A stretch of DNA of 64,000 nucleotides from Nitrospirota bacterium. Lineage in GTDB: Bacteria; Nitrospirota; JACRHJ01. Position numbers and translations under genes: made by a program. The stretch is taken from positions 62,001 through 126,000 of the forward strand of contig JAJYHX010000005.1 of NCBI GenBank assembly GCA_021784575.1. Direction: 5' to 3'. The notes beneath the pieces were generated by a model. The model had not been told where the DNA came from, searched no databases, and saw only the letters and a list, made by a program, of their open reading frames with translations. Below, piece by piece: positions 53,471-60,951 of the stretch. Within the stretch, counting starts at the first letter, position 1, and every line of letters starts with the position of its first letter.

Positions 53471-53773
53471 ATGCCATACGCATACCATGAAAACGAAGAC
53501 AGGCTTGACAACAGGACGAAGGAGCTTCACAGGGCGTTTCAGTCGATTGTGGAGGAGCTTGAGGCGGTGGACTGGTATCAGCAGAGGATAGACGCCACAG
53601 AGGACAAAGAGCTGAAGGCGATACTTGCGCACAACCGGGACGAAGAAAAGGAGCACGCCTCCATGCTCCTTGAGTGGGTGCGCAAAAACGACCCCGCCTT
53701 CGCCAAGGAGATGTCGTCTTTCCTTTTCAAGGAAGGCATCAAGGCAACGGACATCGAGAAGAAACGCTCTTAG
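53471..53773 (+). CDS. Encapsulated-ferritin-type (EncFtn) ferritin-like protein
   Basis: A 100-residue two-helix ferritin-like protein with the EncFtn motifs VEELEAVDWYQQRIDA and LAHNRDEEKEHASMLLEWVR. These carry the Glu and Glu-x2-His iron ligands that form a ferroxidase centre only after dimerisation. In the family it stores iron inside encapsulin shells. I see no C-terminal encapsulin-targeting peptide and no encapsulin gene in this window, so it is a stand-alone form here or its shell gene lies elsewhere. It starts 3 nt after the permease remnant and converges on the HD-GYP gene. Confidence 0.87.
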   Translation: MPYAYHENEDRLDNRTKELHRAFQSIVEELEAVDWYQQRIDATEDKELKAILAHNRDEEKEHASMLLEWVRKNDPAFAKEMSSFLFKEGIKATDIEKKRS

Positions 53774-55785
53774 TCCGGACTCCCGAGCACACGGAGGAAC
53801 GCTTCCACCGCCGCCGGGTCGAACTGCGTCCCCGTGCACCTTTTCAGCTCCGCTATCGCGAGGCCCCTGTCCTGGGCCTTCCGGTACGGGCGGTCCGCCG
53901 TGAAGGAGTCGAAGAAGTCCGCCACGGATATTATCCTTGCCGCCAGGGGGATTTCTCCGCCCTTCAGGCGCCGGGGATAGCCTCCGCCGTCCCAGCGCTC
54001 GTGGTGGTGCCGGATGACCGGTATTATGTCCCTGAACTGCTTTATCGGCGCGATTATCTCCGCGCCCCGGTCGCAGTGGCCTTTTATTTTCTCGTATTCC
54101 CCGTCCGTAAGCGCCCCCGGCTTGTCGAGCAGTTCGTCCGAAATCCCGATCTTCCCTATATCGTGCAGAAGCCCCGCAAGGCGCAGCCTCTCCAACTCGT
54201 CTTCCATAAGCCCCATCTCTTTCCCTATCTTCAGGGCGTAGCCCGTAACGCGGGCCGAGTGTCCGCGCGTCCAGTGGCTCTTTGCGTCTATCGCCGACGA
54301 GAGCGCCTGGACGGTGCTCAGCAGCATGTTCTCCAGGTCCGTAATCAGGCGCGTGTTCTCAAGCGCTATGCCTATCTGGTACGCCAGTTTCTCGGCCATC
54401 GACGTGTCTTCGTAAGTAAAACCGGCCACCCTGCGGCTCCCCAGCCTTATAAGCCCGAGGGCCGCCCCCTTGCTCATTATGGGCACGATTATCTCCGAGC
54501 GTATTGCGGCGTCCCTGAACACGCCGTCATGCCTGCATATCTTCTTCTCTTCCAGGACGTCCGCCCTGACCGTCGGCTTGCCGGAGAGGAGCGTGTCGGC
54601 GCCCGGCGAGCCGTCGAGCAGGAACTGCTCGCCTTTTTCAAGCCCGGCGCCCCAGCAGCAGCTCACGGAGAGCGTCTTCTCCTCGCCGTTCAAGAGCAGT
54701 ATGCACCCGGCGTCCGCGGGTATGAGCCGCTTTATCTGTAGCGAGACCTTGGAGAGCATGTCTTCCCTGTCGAGCGTCGAGAGTATCATCCTGTCTATCT
54801 CGTGCAGGACGCGGAGCGCCTCCATGCCCTTCGCCAGCTCCAGCCTCTTTTTCTGCGTCTCCTCGTAGAGACTCGCGTTCTCGAAAGCGCTCCCAAGCTG
54901 GGCCGCTATGCCTTTTATCAGGGCCGGGATGCGGGAATCGCCGTCCGCCTTCCGGATGTTTATCACGAGGAAGCCGACGACGCGCTCCCTGGCCATTATC
55001 GGCGCGATTATCAGCTCCTTCAGCCTCAGGTTCGACACGATAACATCCGGCACCATAAGGCCAAGCTCGTCCGCGCCGAGCTTTAAAAGCTTCTTTGTGA
55101 GCATAACCTGTTCGAGAGCGCGTATGTCCGAAAGCCTGGGCCTCATCTCCGTCAGTACCGAGCCTATGCCGTCGCTGCAGGAAACCGCCGCGCCGGACGA
55201 AAGCCTCCCGTCCGAATCCGACAATATCACCGTCGCCCCCTCGAAACGGATGATACCCTTCAGCACACGGAGCACCTTTTCGGCCGTCTCGTTCCAGTTT
55301 ATGGATGAAGATGTTATCTCGGCCATCTTGAGCAGGGCGTTCGACACCTCAAGCTCCGCCTTCAGCGCGTCTTCCGCCTTGTCCCGCTCCATCCTCATGT
55401 CGCGGTCGAAGACCGCCCTTTCCACCGACGGCACGAGCCTTGCGAGCCTGTCCTTCATAACATAGTCCCATGCCCCGGCCCTTACGGCCTCGACGGCCAT
55501 GTCTTCGCTCGCATCCCCGGAAACCACTATAAGAGGGACGTCGGGCCTTTTCTCCCGTATGAGCTTCAGGGCGGCCTCGCCGAGCAACTGCGGCATCTCG
55601 TAGTTCGAGAGCACGATGTCCCAGTCGTCTCGCCCGCCGCTCATGGCCGCGGCCATTTCTTCGGGCGTCGAGACGCGCTCCGAATGGACTTCGTATCCGC
55701 CCTTCAGTAGCGTCTCGGCCATGCGGGCGGCGTCGTTTTCGGAGTTTTCCACCATCAATACTCTCAGGGAGCGTTTTGGAGTCAT
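53770..55785 (-). CDS. REC-GAF-GAF-HD-GYP protein with degenerate receiver
   Basis: A 671-residue protein. The N-terminal receiver-like domain (about 7-120) has Asn61 in the phospho-acceptor position (DIVLSNYEMP) and EN instead of the acidic pair, but keeps Ser89 and Lys111, so it is probably not phosphorylated normally. Two GAF-like regions follow (residues about 150-300 and 320-490). The C-terminal HD-GYP domain has H541-D542 (LLHDIGKIGI), HHHERWDGGGYP with GYP at 602-604, and should hydrolyse cyclic di-GMP. Likely a signalling enzyme; the input is unknown. It converges on the ferritin-like gene by 4 nt. Confidence 0.9.
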   Translation of the reverse strand: MTPKRSLRVLMVENSENDAARMAETLLKGGYEVHSERVSTPEEMAAAMSGGRDDWDIVLSNYEMPQLLGEAALKLIREKRPDVPLIVVSGDASEDMAVEAVRAGAWDYVMKDRLARLVPSVERAVFDRDMRMERDKAEDALKAELEVSNALLKMAEITSSSINWNETAEKVLRVLKGIIRFEGATVILSDSDGRLSSGAAVSCSDGIGSVLTEMRPRLSDIRALEQVMLTKKLLKLGADELGLMVPDVIVSNLRLKELIIAPIMARERVVGFLVINIRKADGDSRIPALIKGIAAQLGSAFENASLYEETQKKRLELAKGMEALRVLHEIDRMILSTLDREDMLSKVSLQIKRLIPADAGCILLLNGEEKTLSVSCCWGAGLEKGEQFLLDGSPGADTLLSGKPTVRADVLEEKKICRHDGVFRDAAIRSEIIVPIMSKGAALGLIRLGSRRVAGFTYEDTSMAEKLAYQIGIALENTRLITDLENMLLSTVQALSSAIDAKSHWTRGHSARVTGYALKIGKEMGLMEDELERLRLAGLLHDIGKIGISDELLDKPGALTDGEYEKIKGHCDRGAEIIAPIKQFRDIIPVIRHHHERWDGGGYPRRLKGGEIPLAARIISVADFFDSFTADRPYRKAQDRGLAIAELKRCTGTQFDPAAVEAFLRVLGSPD

Positions 55786-55881
55786 TTTTTTACTCTGTTC
55801 TTTACAATAAAGATAATTTATTTATACCAGAATTGTTCCGTACGCGCAAGCCGGGCAAATTATCAAATTTGCTCTTAAAAA

Positions 55882-55909
55882 TTGACATGCCGCGAATCTC
55901 TGGTATACT
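55882..55909 (+). promoter_or_regulatory. Sigma70-like promoter for superoxide dismutase
   Basis: TTGACA (55882-55887), 16 nt, TATACT (55904-55909), about 50 nt upstream of the ATG. Consensus -35 box. Confidence 0.65.
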
Positions 55910-55961
55910 TTTTTAATCTTTCCCGAGTCTTAGCGTAACCCTTAAACCAACGGAGGCGGCC

Positions 55962-56576
55962 ATGCACAAGTTAAAGGAATTCAAACTGGAAGGGAAACTG
56001 GGGGGCATATCCGACAGACAGATACAGGAGCACAGGGACGTGCTTTACAAGGGCTACGTTGACAAGCTGAACCTGCTTGAAGAGGAGATAAAAAACGCAA
56101 AAACGGAAGGGGCGAACCCCACATATTCGCCGATACGGGAGCTTTTCAAGGAGAAGTCTTTCACGACAAACGCGGTCTTCCTGCACGAGCTTTATTTTGC
56201 CAATCTCGGCGGCGGCGGAAAAGGGCCCGGCGGCAAGCTGTCCGAGATGATAAATGAAAAATGGGGGTCGTTCGACAAGTGGCAGGAGCAGTTCAGGGCG
56301 GTGGGCATGTCCGGGCGCGGATGGGCTGTCCTCTCGTGGAGCATGAACGACAACTCCCCGCACAACTACATGATGGATATGCACGACATCGGCGCCATCT
56401 GGAACGAAATCCCCCTTCTTATACTCGACGTCTACGAGCACGCCTATTTTATCGACTACGGCACGAAGAGGGCGGCTTATCTCGACGCGTTCTTCCGGAA
56501 CATAGACTGGAACGTCGTGGAGAAGAGGCTCCAGACGGCCATGAAGCTCGAAGAGGCCCTCAGAAAGGCCGCTTAA
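55962..56576 (+). CDS. Fe/Mn superoxide dismutase
   Basis: A 204-residue cytosolic SOD. Likely metal ligands are the His in IQEHRDVLYKGYVDKLN, the His in NAVFLHELYFANL and the Asp/His of LDVYEHAYFIDYGTKRAAYL. The metal-site Trp in SGRGWAVLSW is present. The HH pair of standard Fe/Mn SODs is replaced around the first ligand (EHRD), a variant seen in diverged members, so Fe versus Mn cannot be assigned. It has a strong promoter and GGAGG SD, and comes first in the plus-strand run towards the dehydratase and dehydrogenase genes. Confidence 0.93.
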   Translation: MHKLKEFKLEGKLGGISDRQIQEHRDVLYKGYVDKLNLLEEEIKNAKTEGANPTYSPIRELFKEKSFTTNAVFLHELYFANLGGGGKGPGGKLSEMINEKWGSFDKWQEQFRAVGMSGRGWAVLSWSMNDNSPHNYMMDMHDIGAIWNEIPLLILDVYEHAYFIDYGTKRAAYLDAFFRNIDWNVVEKRLQTAMKLEEALRKAA

Positions 56577-56581
56577 AGCAG

Positions 56582-57841
56582 ATGCCGCTCACGCTTGCCG
56601 AGAAACTCATCTCCATGCACGCGGGCCGGGAGGTTCGTGCGGGCGAGCTGACCGTCGTTAAGGTGGACTTCGCCTACGTGCAGGACTGGACGGGGCCTCT
56701 GACGGTGGACAAGATTGCGGAGCTTGGGGCGGGGCTTTCCAGTGCCCCGTCCCATACCGCGGTTTTTATAGACCACGCGTCGCCGTCTTCGTTCAGGGAG
56801 GTCTCCTCCGGGCATGTGAAGCTCCGGGAGTACGCCAGAAGCTCCGGCTGCCTGCTCCACGACGTTGGCGAGGGCGTAAGCCACCTTGTCCTGGGCGAAA
56901 AGATTACGGCCCCCGGTATGCTCATGGTGGGCGCGGATTCCCACACCTGCCAGGGCGGGGCGCTCGGCGCGTTCGCCACGGGAATGGGCTCCACGGACAT
57001 CGCCGTGGCCATCGCCACGGGCGAGACATGGATGCTCGTCCCGGAGGCGATACGGGTGGAGGTGACGGGCAGGCTTAAGCCGGGCGTGTATTCCAAGGAC
57101 ATTATTCTTTATCTTATCGGGCTTATCGGCTCGGACGGCGCGACTTACCAGTCGCTCGAATTCTTCGGCGAGACAATCGAGAGCCTCTCCATCCCCGGAA
57201 GGACGACGATTTCCTCCATGGCCGTCGAGGCCGGGGGCAAGTGCGGCCTGTTCGAGCCGGACGGCCATACGCTTGAGTGGCTGCGCGAGAACGGGCGCGA
57301 GGGCGATTACAGGGAGATAAAGGCGGACAGGGGCGCGCATTACGCGCGGGTAATAAAAATCGACGCTGCCTCCTTGGAGCCTATGGTGTCCTTCCCGCAC
57401 ATGGTGGACAACACCAGGCCCGTCTCGCACCCGGATTGCAGGAACGTCCCGGTTCACCAGGCATACCTGGGCTCCACGACCAACGGTTATTTCGAGGACT
57501 TCGAGGCGGCGGCAAAGGTGCTCAAGGGGCGTCATGCCGCGCCCGGCGCAAGGCTTGTCATAACCCCCGGCACAAAGAGCGTCTACCGGAAGATGATGTC
57601 CTCCGGGCTTATGGACGTGTTCCTCGACGCCGGCGGCGTCATAAACTCGCCGGGGTGCGGGGCGTGCCCCGGGAGCCACGAGGGAATCCTCGGCGACGGC
57701 GAGAACTGCGTCGCCTCGATAAACAGGAACTTCAAGGGCAGGATGGGAAACCCCAGGGCCTTCGTCTATCTCGCCTCGCCGGCGACGGTCGCGGCCTCGG
57801 CGATAGAGGGGAAGCTTGCGGACCCGCGGAGGTATCTGTGA
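56582..57841 (+). CDS. Aconitase/isopropylmalate dehydratase-like large subunit with a missing cluster Cys
   Basis: About 419 residues of the LeuC/homoaconitase type. GADSHTCQGGALGAFATGMG, the IDHASPSSFREV active-site loop, IGSDGATYQSLEF and SISSMAVEAGGKCGLFEPD-like segments are present. Two of the three usual Fe-S cysteines occur (C359 and C362 in CGACPGSHEG). The third position reads GSTTNG instead of GSCTNG, with Thr299 where Cys is expected. Either cluster binding is altered or this is a distinct subgroup. The substrate (aconitate, isopropylmalate or other) is not clear, and no leuA/leuB is nearby. Coupled to the small subunit by GTGA overlap. Confidence 0.82.
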   Translation: MPLTLAEKLISMHAGREVRAGELTVVKVDFAYVQDWTGPLTVDKIAELGAGLSSAPSHTAVFIDHASPSSFREVSSGHVKLREYARSSGCLLHDVGEGVSHLVLGEKITAPGMLMVGADSHTCQGGALGAFATGMGSTDIAVAIATGETWMLVPEAIRVEVTGRLKPGVYSKDIILYLIGLIGSDGATYQSLEFFGETIESLSIPGRTTISSMAVEAGGKCGLFEPDGHTLEWLRENGREGDYREIKADRGAHYARVIKIDAASLEPMVSFPHMVDNTRPVSHPDCRNVPVHQAYLGSTTNGYFEDFEAAAKVLKGRHAAPGARLVITPGTKSVYRKMMSSGLMDVFLDAGGVINSPGCGACPGSHEGILGDGENCVASINRNFKGRMGNPRAFVYLASPATVAASAIEGKLADPRRYL

Positions 57842-58332
57842 GCGGAAAGGCCTGGAAGTTCGGCGACAACATAAGCACCGACCTCATCGCCGCGGGCAGG
57901 TACGCGCACCTTCGGACGAACCTGCCGGAGCTTGCAAAGCACGTCCTTGAGGACGCGCGGGACGAGTTCAGGACGGGCGTGAAACAGGGCGATTTCGTCG
58001 TCGGGGGCAGGAATTTCGGCCTCGGCTCCTCGCGCGAGCACGCCCCGACGATCATAAAAATGGCCGGGACGTCGTGCGTCGCCGCGAAGTCCTTCGCCCG
58101 CATATTCTTCCGTAACTGCATAAACATCGGCCTTCCGGCGGTGCGGGTGGATACGGACAGGATAGACGACGGGGACGAGCTCGAGCTCGACCTTGCGGCA
58201 GGGGTATTGAGGGACAGGACAAAGGGCATGGAGCTTTCCTTCCCGCCGATGCCGAAGGTAATGACGGACATCCTGAGCGCGGGCGGGCTGGTGCCGTATC
58301 TGAAGAAGAATAAAGGATTCAAGTTGGCGTGA
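57838..58332 (+). CDS. Aconitase/isopropylmalate dehydratase-like small subunit
   Basis: About 164 residues of the LeuD type. FGDNISTDLIAAGRYAHL, the substrate loop NFGLGSSREHAP (Leu in place of the common Cys), and SFARIFFRNCINIGLPAVRV are visible. The GTG start overlaps the large-subunit stop. Its TGA overlaps the next ATG, so the pair is coupled to E1alpha. Together with the upstream subunit it forms a dehydratase of uncertain substrate. Confidence 0.85.
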   Translation: MSGKAWKFGDNISTDLIAAGRYAHLRTNLPELAKHVLEDARDEFRTGVKQGDFVVGGRNFGLGSSREHAPTIIKMAGTSCVAAKSFARIFFRNCINIGLPAVRVDTDRIDDGDELELDLAAGVLRDRTKGMELSFPPMPKVMTDILSAGGLVPYLKKNKGFKLA

Positions 58333-59288
58333 TGGACCAGGACATAGAACTTTACTACCGCCTTCGCCTTGTCCGGGAGTTCGAGGACAGGGTCTCGAAG
58401 CTACATCACCAGGGGAAGATTCCCGGCGGCGTCTACTCCGGCCTGGGGCAGGAAGCCGTGGTCGTCGGAACGGTATACGGGCTGAAGCCCGACGACTTCA
58501 TCTTCCCCCTGCACCGGGACCTGGGCGCCTTCCTCGTAAAGGGCGTCGACCCGAACATCCTCATGGCGCAGATAATGGGAAAAAAGGCCGGCTTCTCCGG
58601 CGGGCGGGACTCCTTCCTTCATGCCGGAGTCCTGGACAAGGGCGTAATCGGCTCGACATCCATGCTCGCCTCGTCGCTCCCGGTGGCCTGCGGGGCCGCG
58701 CTGAAGTTCAAGATAAAAAAGGAGCCGCGCGTCGCCGTCGCGTTCTTCGGCGAGGGCGCGTCCTCCAGGGGGGATTTCCACGAGGCGCTGAACTTCGCGG
58801 GCATCCACAAGCTCCCGGTAATATTCGTCTGCGAGAACAACTTCTATGCGTTCTCCACTCCGCAGACCACGCAGATGGCGATCGAAGACGTTGCGGACAG
58901 GGCCGCGGGATACGGCTTTCACGGGCACGTGTGCAGCGGCAACGACCTCTTCGCCGTCATGCGGGCGATGGAGCACGCGGTAAACCAGGCGCGGCGCGGC
59001 GAAGGCCCGGAGCTTATAGAGTGCAAGACCTACCGCTACTCCGGCCACAGCGAGCACGACGTGGCGTCCTACCGCACGAAGGAAGAGCTTATCGAGTGGG
59101 AAAGCCGCGACCCGATACAGCGGTATGAGTTCTTCCTCGAAAAGAAGGGATACGACGCGGCCAAGATAATCGCCGAGACGGGCGGGAAGGTAAAGGCCGT
59201 CGTGGACGAGGCGGTGAAATTCGCCGAATCCTCCCCGGAGCCGGAAGGCCCGGAGGCTATGGAAGGATTATATGCGACACCGGTGTAA
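58332..59288 (+). CDS. Pyruvate/2-oxoacid dehydrogenase E1 alpha subunit
   Basis: About 318 residues. The TPP-binding region GEGASSRGDFHEALNFAGIH and VIFVCENNFYAFSTP fits E1alpha. The N-terminus YYRLRLVREFEDRVSKLHHQ and GRDSFLHAGVLDKGVIGSTS is typical. E1 decarboxylates the 2-oxoacid and transfers the acyl group to lipoyl-E2. Pyruvate is the likely substrate, but branched-chain oxoacid or acetoin complexes have the same layout. The ATG overlaps the stop of the dehydratase small subunit. A palindromic repeat separates it from E1beta. Confidence 0.92.
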   Translation: MDQDIELYYRLRLVREFEDRVSKLHHQGKIPGGVYSGLGQEAVVVGTVYGLKPDDFIFPLHRDLGAFLVKGVDPNILMAQIMGKKAGFSGGRDSFLHAGVLDKGVIGSTSMLASSLPVACGAALKFKIKKEPRVAVAFFGEGASSRGDFHEALNFAGIHKLPVIFVCENNFYAFSTPQTTQMAIEDVADRAAGYGFHGHVCSGNDLFAVMRAMEHAVNQARRGEGPELIECKTYRYSGHSEHDVASYRTKEELIEWESRDPIQRYEFFLEKKGYDAAKIIAETGGKVKAVVDEAVKFAESSPEPEGPEAMEGLYATPV

Positions 59289-59337
59289 TGAAAACACGTG
59301 TTCGTGTTCGTTGTTAGTGTTTGTATATTTTTAGGTT

Positions 59338-59410
59338 GTCATTCCCGCGAAGGCGGGAATCCAGGAAGTTCAAATTCCTGGGCCCCGTGTCAAGCACGGG
59401 GTGACAGGCT
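59338..59410. repeat. GTCATTCCCGCGAA palindrome inside the dehydrogenase operon
   Basis: GTCATTCCCGCGAAGGCGGG continues into AATCCAGG, then GGCCCCGTGTCAAGCACGGG forms a second hairpin. It lies between the E1alpha and E1beta genes, splitting an otherwise tight operon. A rare in-operon location for this dispersed family. Confidence 0.8.
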
Positions 59411-59461
59411 TTACTTCTTCCCCGAACACGAATCATGAACATGTTTCACGGCCTTTAAAAC

Positions 59462-60439
59462 ATGGAACTGACCTACATAAAAGCCATCAATAACGCTCTC
59501 CGGCAGGCCATGCGGCTGGACTCCGACGTCATTCTCCTGGGCGAGGACATCGGCGCGCTGGGCGGGGCGTTCCTTGCGACGGAGGGGCTGCTTAATGAGT
59601 TCGGCCCGGAGCGGGTAATCGACACGCCTATCTCCGAGTCCCTCATAAACGGCGCGGCGGTCGGGCTTGCCGTGGCCGGTATGCGGCCCGTGGCGGAGAT
59701 GCAGTTTGCGGACTTCATCGCCTGCGGGTTCGACCAGCTCGTGAACATGGCCGCGACGCTCCGCTACAGGCACGGCGGGGGCGCGAAGTGTCCGATGGTC
59801 GTGCGCTGCCCGTCCGGGAGCGGCGTGCGCGGCGGATTATTCCATTCGCAGAACCCCGAGGCGTGGTTTGCGCGTGTGCCGGGGCTCAAGGTCGTCGCGC
59901 CCGCGACGGCTTTCGACGCCAAGGGTCTTCTCATCGCCGCAATTCAGGACGACGACCCGGTGATATACTTCGAGCACAAGTTCCTCTACCGGCGCATAAA
60001 GGAAGACGTCCCGGAGGACAGCTACATCGTCCCTATCGGAAAGGCGGCGCTGAGGCGCGAGGGCGGCGACATATGCTTCATCACCTACGGCTCCGCGCTG
60101 TATCATTGCCTCGCGGCGGCGGATGAACTGGAAAAGGAGGGCGTATCCTCCGAGGTGCTTGACCTCCGGACGCTTCTGCCGCTCGACAAAAGGGCGATAA
60201 TCGAATGCGCCAGGAAGACGGGCAAGGTGCTGATAGTCCACGAGGACAGGGTTACCGGCGGCATCGGCGGCGAGGTCTCGGCCATAATCATGGAGAACGC
60301 CTTCGAGTATCTCGACGCCCCCGTGATGCGCCTTGGGGCGAAGGACACGCACAACGCCTTCGCCGGGCCGATGGAGGAATACATACTGCCTAACAAGGAA
60401 AAGGTTCTTCAGGCGGCAAGAAAGCTGGCGGGATATTAA
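59462..60439 (+). CDS. Pyruvate/2-oxoacid dehydrogenase E1 beta subunit
   Basis: A 325-residue transketolase-like subunit. MRLDSDVILLGEDIGALGGA, DTPISESLINGAAVGLAVAG, MQFADFIACGFDQLVNMAAT, and the C-terminal HEDRVTGGIGGEVSAIIME are typical of E1beta. It completes the E1 heterotetramer. Its stop overlaps the next ATG by 1 nt. Confidence 0.93.
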   Translation: MELTYIKAINNALRQAMRLDSDVILLGEDIGALGGAFLATEGLLNEFGPERVIDTPISESLINGAAVGLAVAGMRPVAEMQFADFIACGFDQLVNMAATLRYRHGGGAKCPMVVRCPSGSGVRGGLFHSQNPEAWFARVPGLKVVAPATAFDAKGLLIAAIQDDDPVIYFEHKFLYRRIKEDVPEDSYIVPIGKAALRREGGDICFITYGSALYHCLAAADELEKEGVSSEVLDLRTLLPLDKRAIIECARKTGKVLIVHEDRVTGGIGGEVSAIIMENAFEYLDAPVMRLGAKDTHNAFAGPMEEYILPNKEKVLQAARKLAGY

Positions 60440-60921
60440 TGAGAATCGCCGCAAATGAAAAAATTAGAACCCGCCGCATAGAGTTAGGGCTAAATGATGT
60501 TATAACAGCTCAACAAGCGGGACTTTCTAAAATGAATTACTTTGATATTGAATTGCATCCTGACGAAATTTATACAGTAACAGACCTTTGGCAGGTAAAA
60601 AAGCTTGTAGATGTGCTCGAATTGGATTTCCTTGATTTATTTGATATTCAATGCACTTTTTGTAACGGCAAAGAAGGTTTTTTGAACGACTACCTGCTTC
60701 CGCGTAATGAAATTATACAGAAAAAAAGAAAATCTCTTAACTTATCTCAAGAAGAGCTTGGCGTCCGTGTGGGTTTTTATGAAATAGCAATTATCGAGAT
60801 GGAGCGTGAACCGGACTTTCTGGAATCGTGGTCTATCGAACTTATAAACGACCTTGCAAATATAATAAAAGTTCCATTACAAATATTGCTTCATGTCAAA
60901 TGTAGCAAATGTGGACGATAA
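60439..60921 (+). CDS. AT-rich HTH (XRE-like) protein inside the dehydrogenase operon
   Basis: A 160-residue protein. Residues about 1-60 form a divergent helix-turn-helix (NEKIRTRRIELGLNDVITAQ then GLSKMNYFDIE). Residues about 95-145 form a second, better HTH (IIQKKRKSLNLSQEELGVRV). Cys pairs CTFCNG and CSKCGR could bind a metal. The base composition is clearly AT-richer than both neighbours. The ATG overlaps the E1beta stop, and E2 begins 30 nt downstream. Probably a transcription factor acquired by transfer; its target is unknown. Confidence 0.8.
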   Translation: MRIAANEKIRTRRIELGLNDVITAQQAGLSKMNYFDIELHPDEIYTVTDLWQVKKLVDVLELDFLDLFDIQCTFCNGKEGFLNDYLLPRNEIIQKKRKSLNLSQEELGVRVGFYEIAIIEMEREPDFLESWSIELINDLANIIKVPLQILLHVKCSKCGR

Positions 60922-60951
60922 ATTTTAAATATGAATTAGGCGGAGGTCTTT

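Noticed and set aside
53674-54741. Long plus-strand frame over the HD-GYP gene
   Set aside because: Antisense shadow; the minus strand encodes a coherent REC-GAF-HD-GYP protein with catalytic motifs.
56261-56581. Upstream extension of the LeuC-like protein
   Set aside because: It overlaps the superoxide dismutase gene, is Arg/Gly-rich nonsense, and the family N-terminus begins at 56582.
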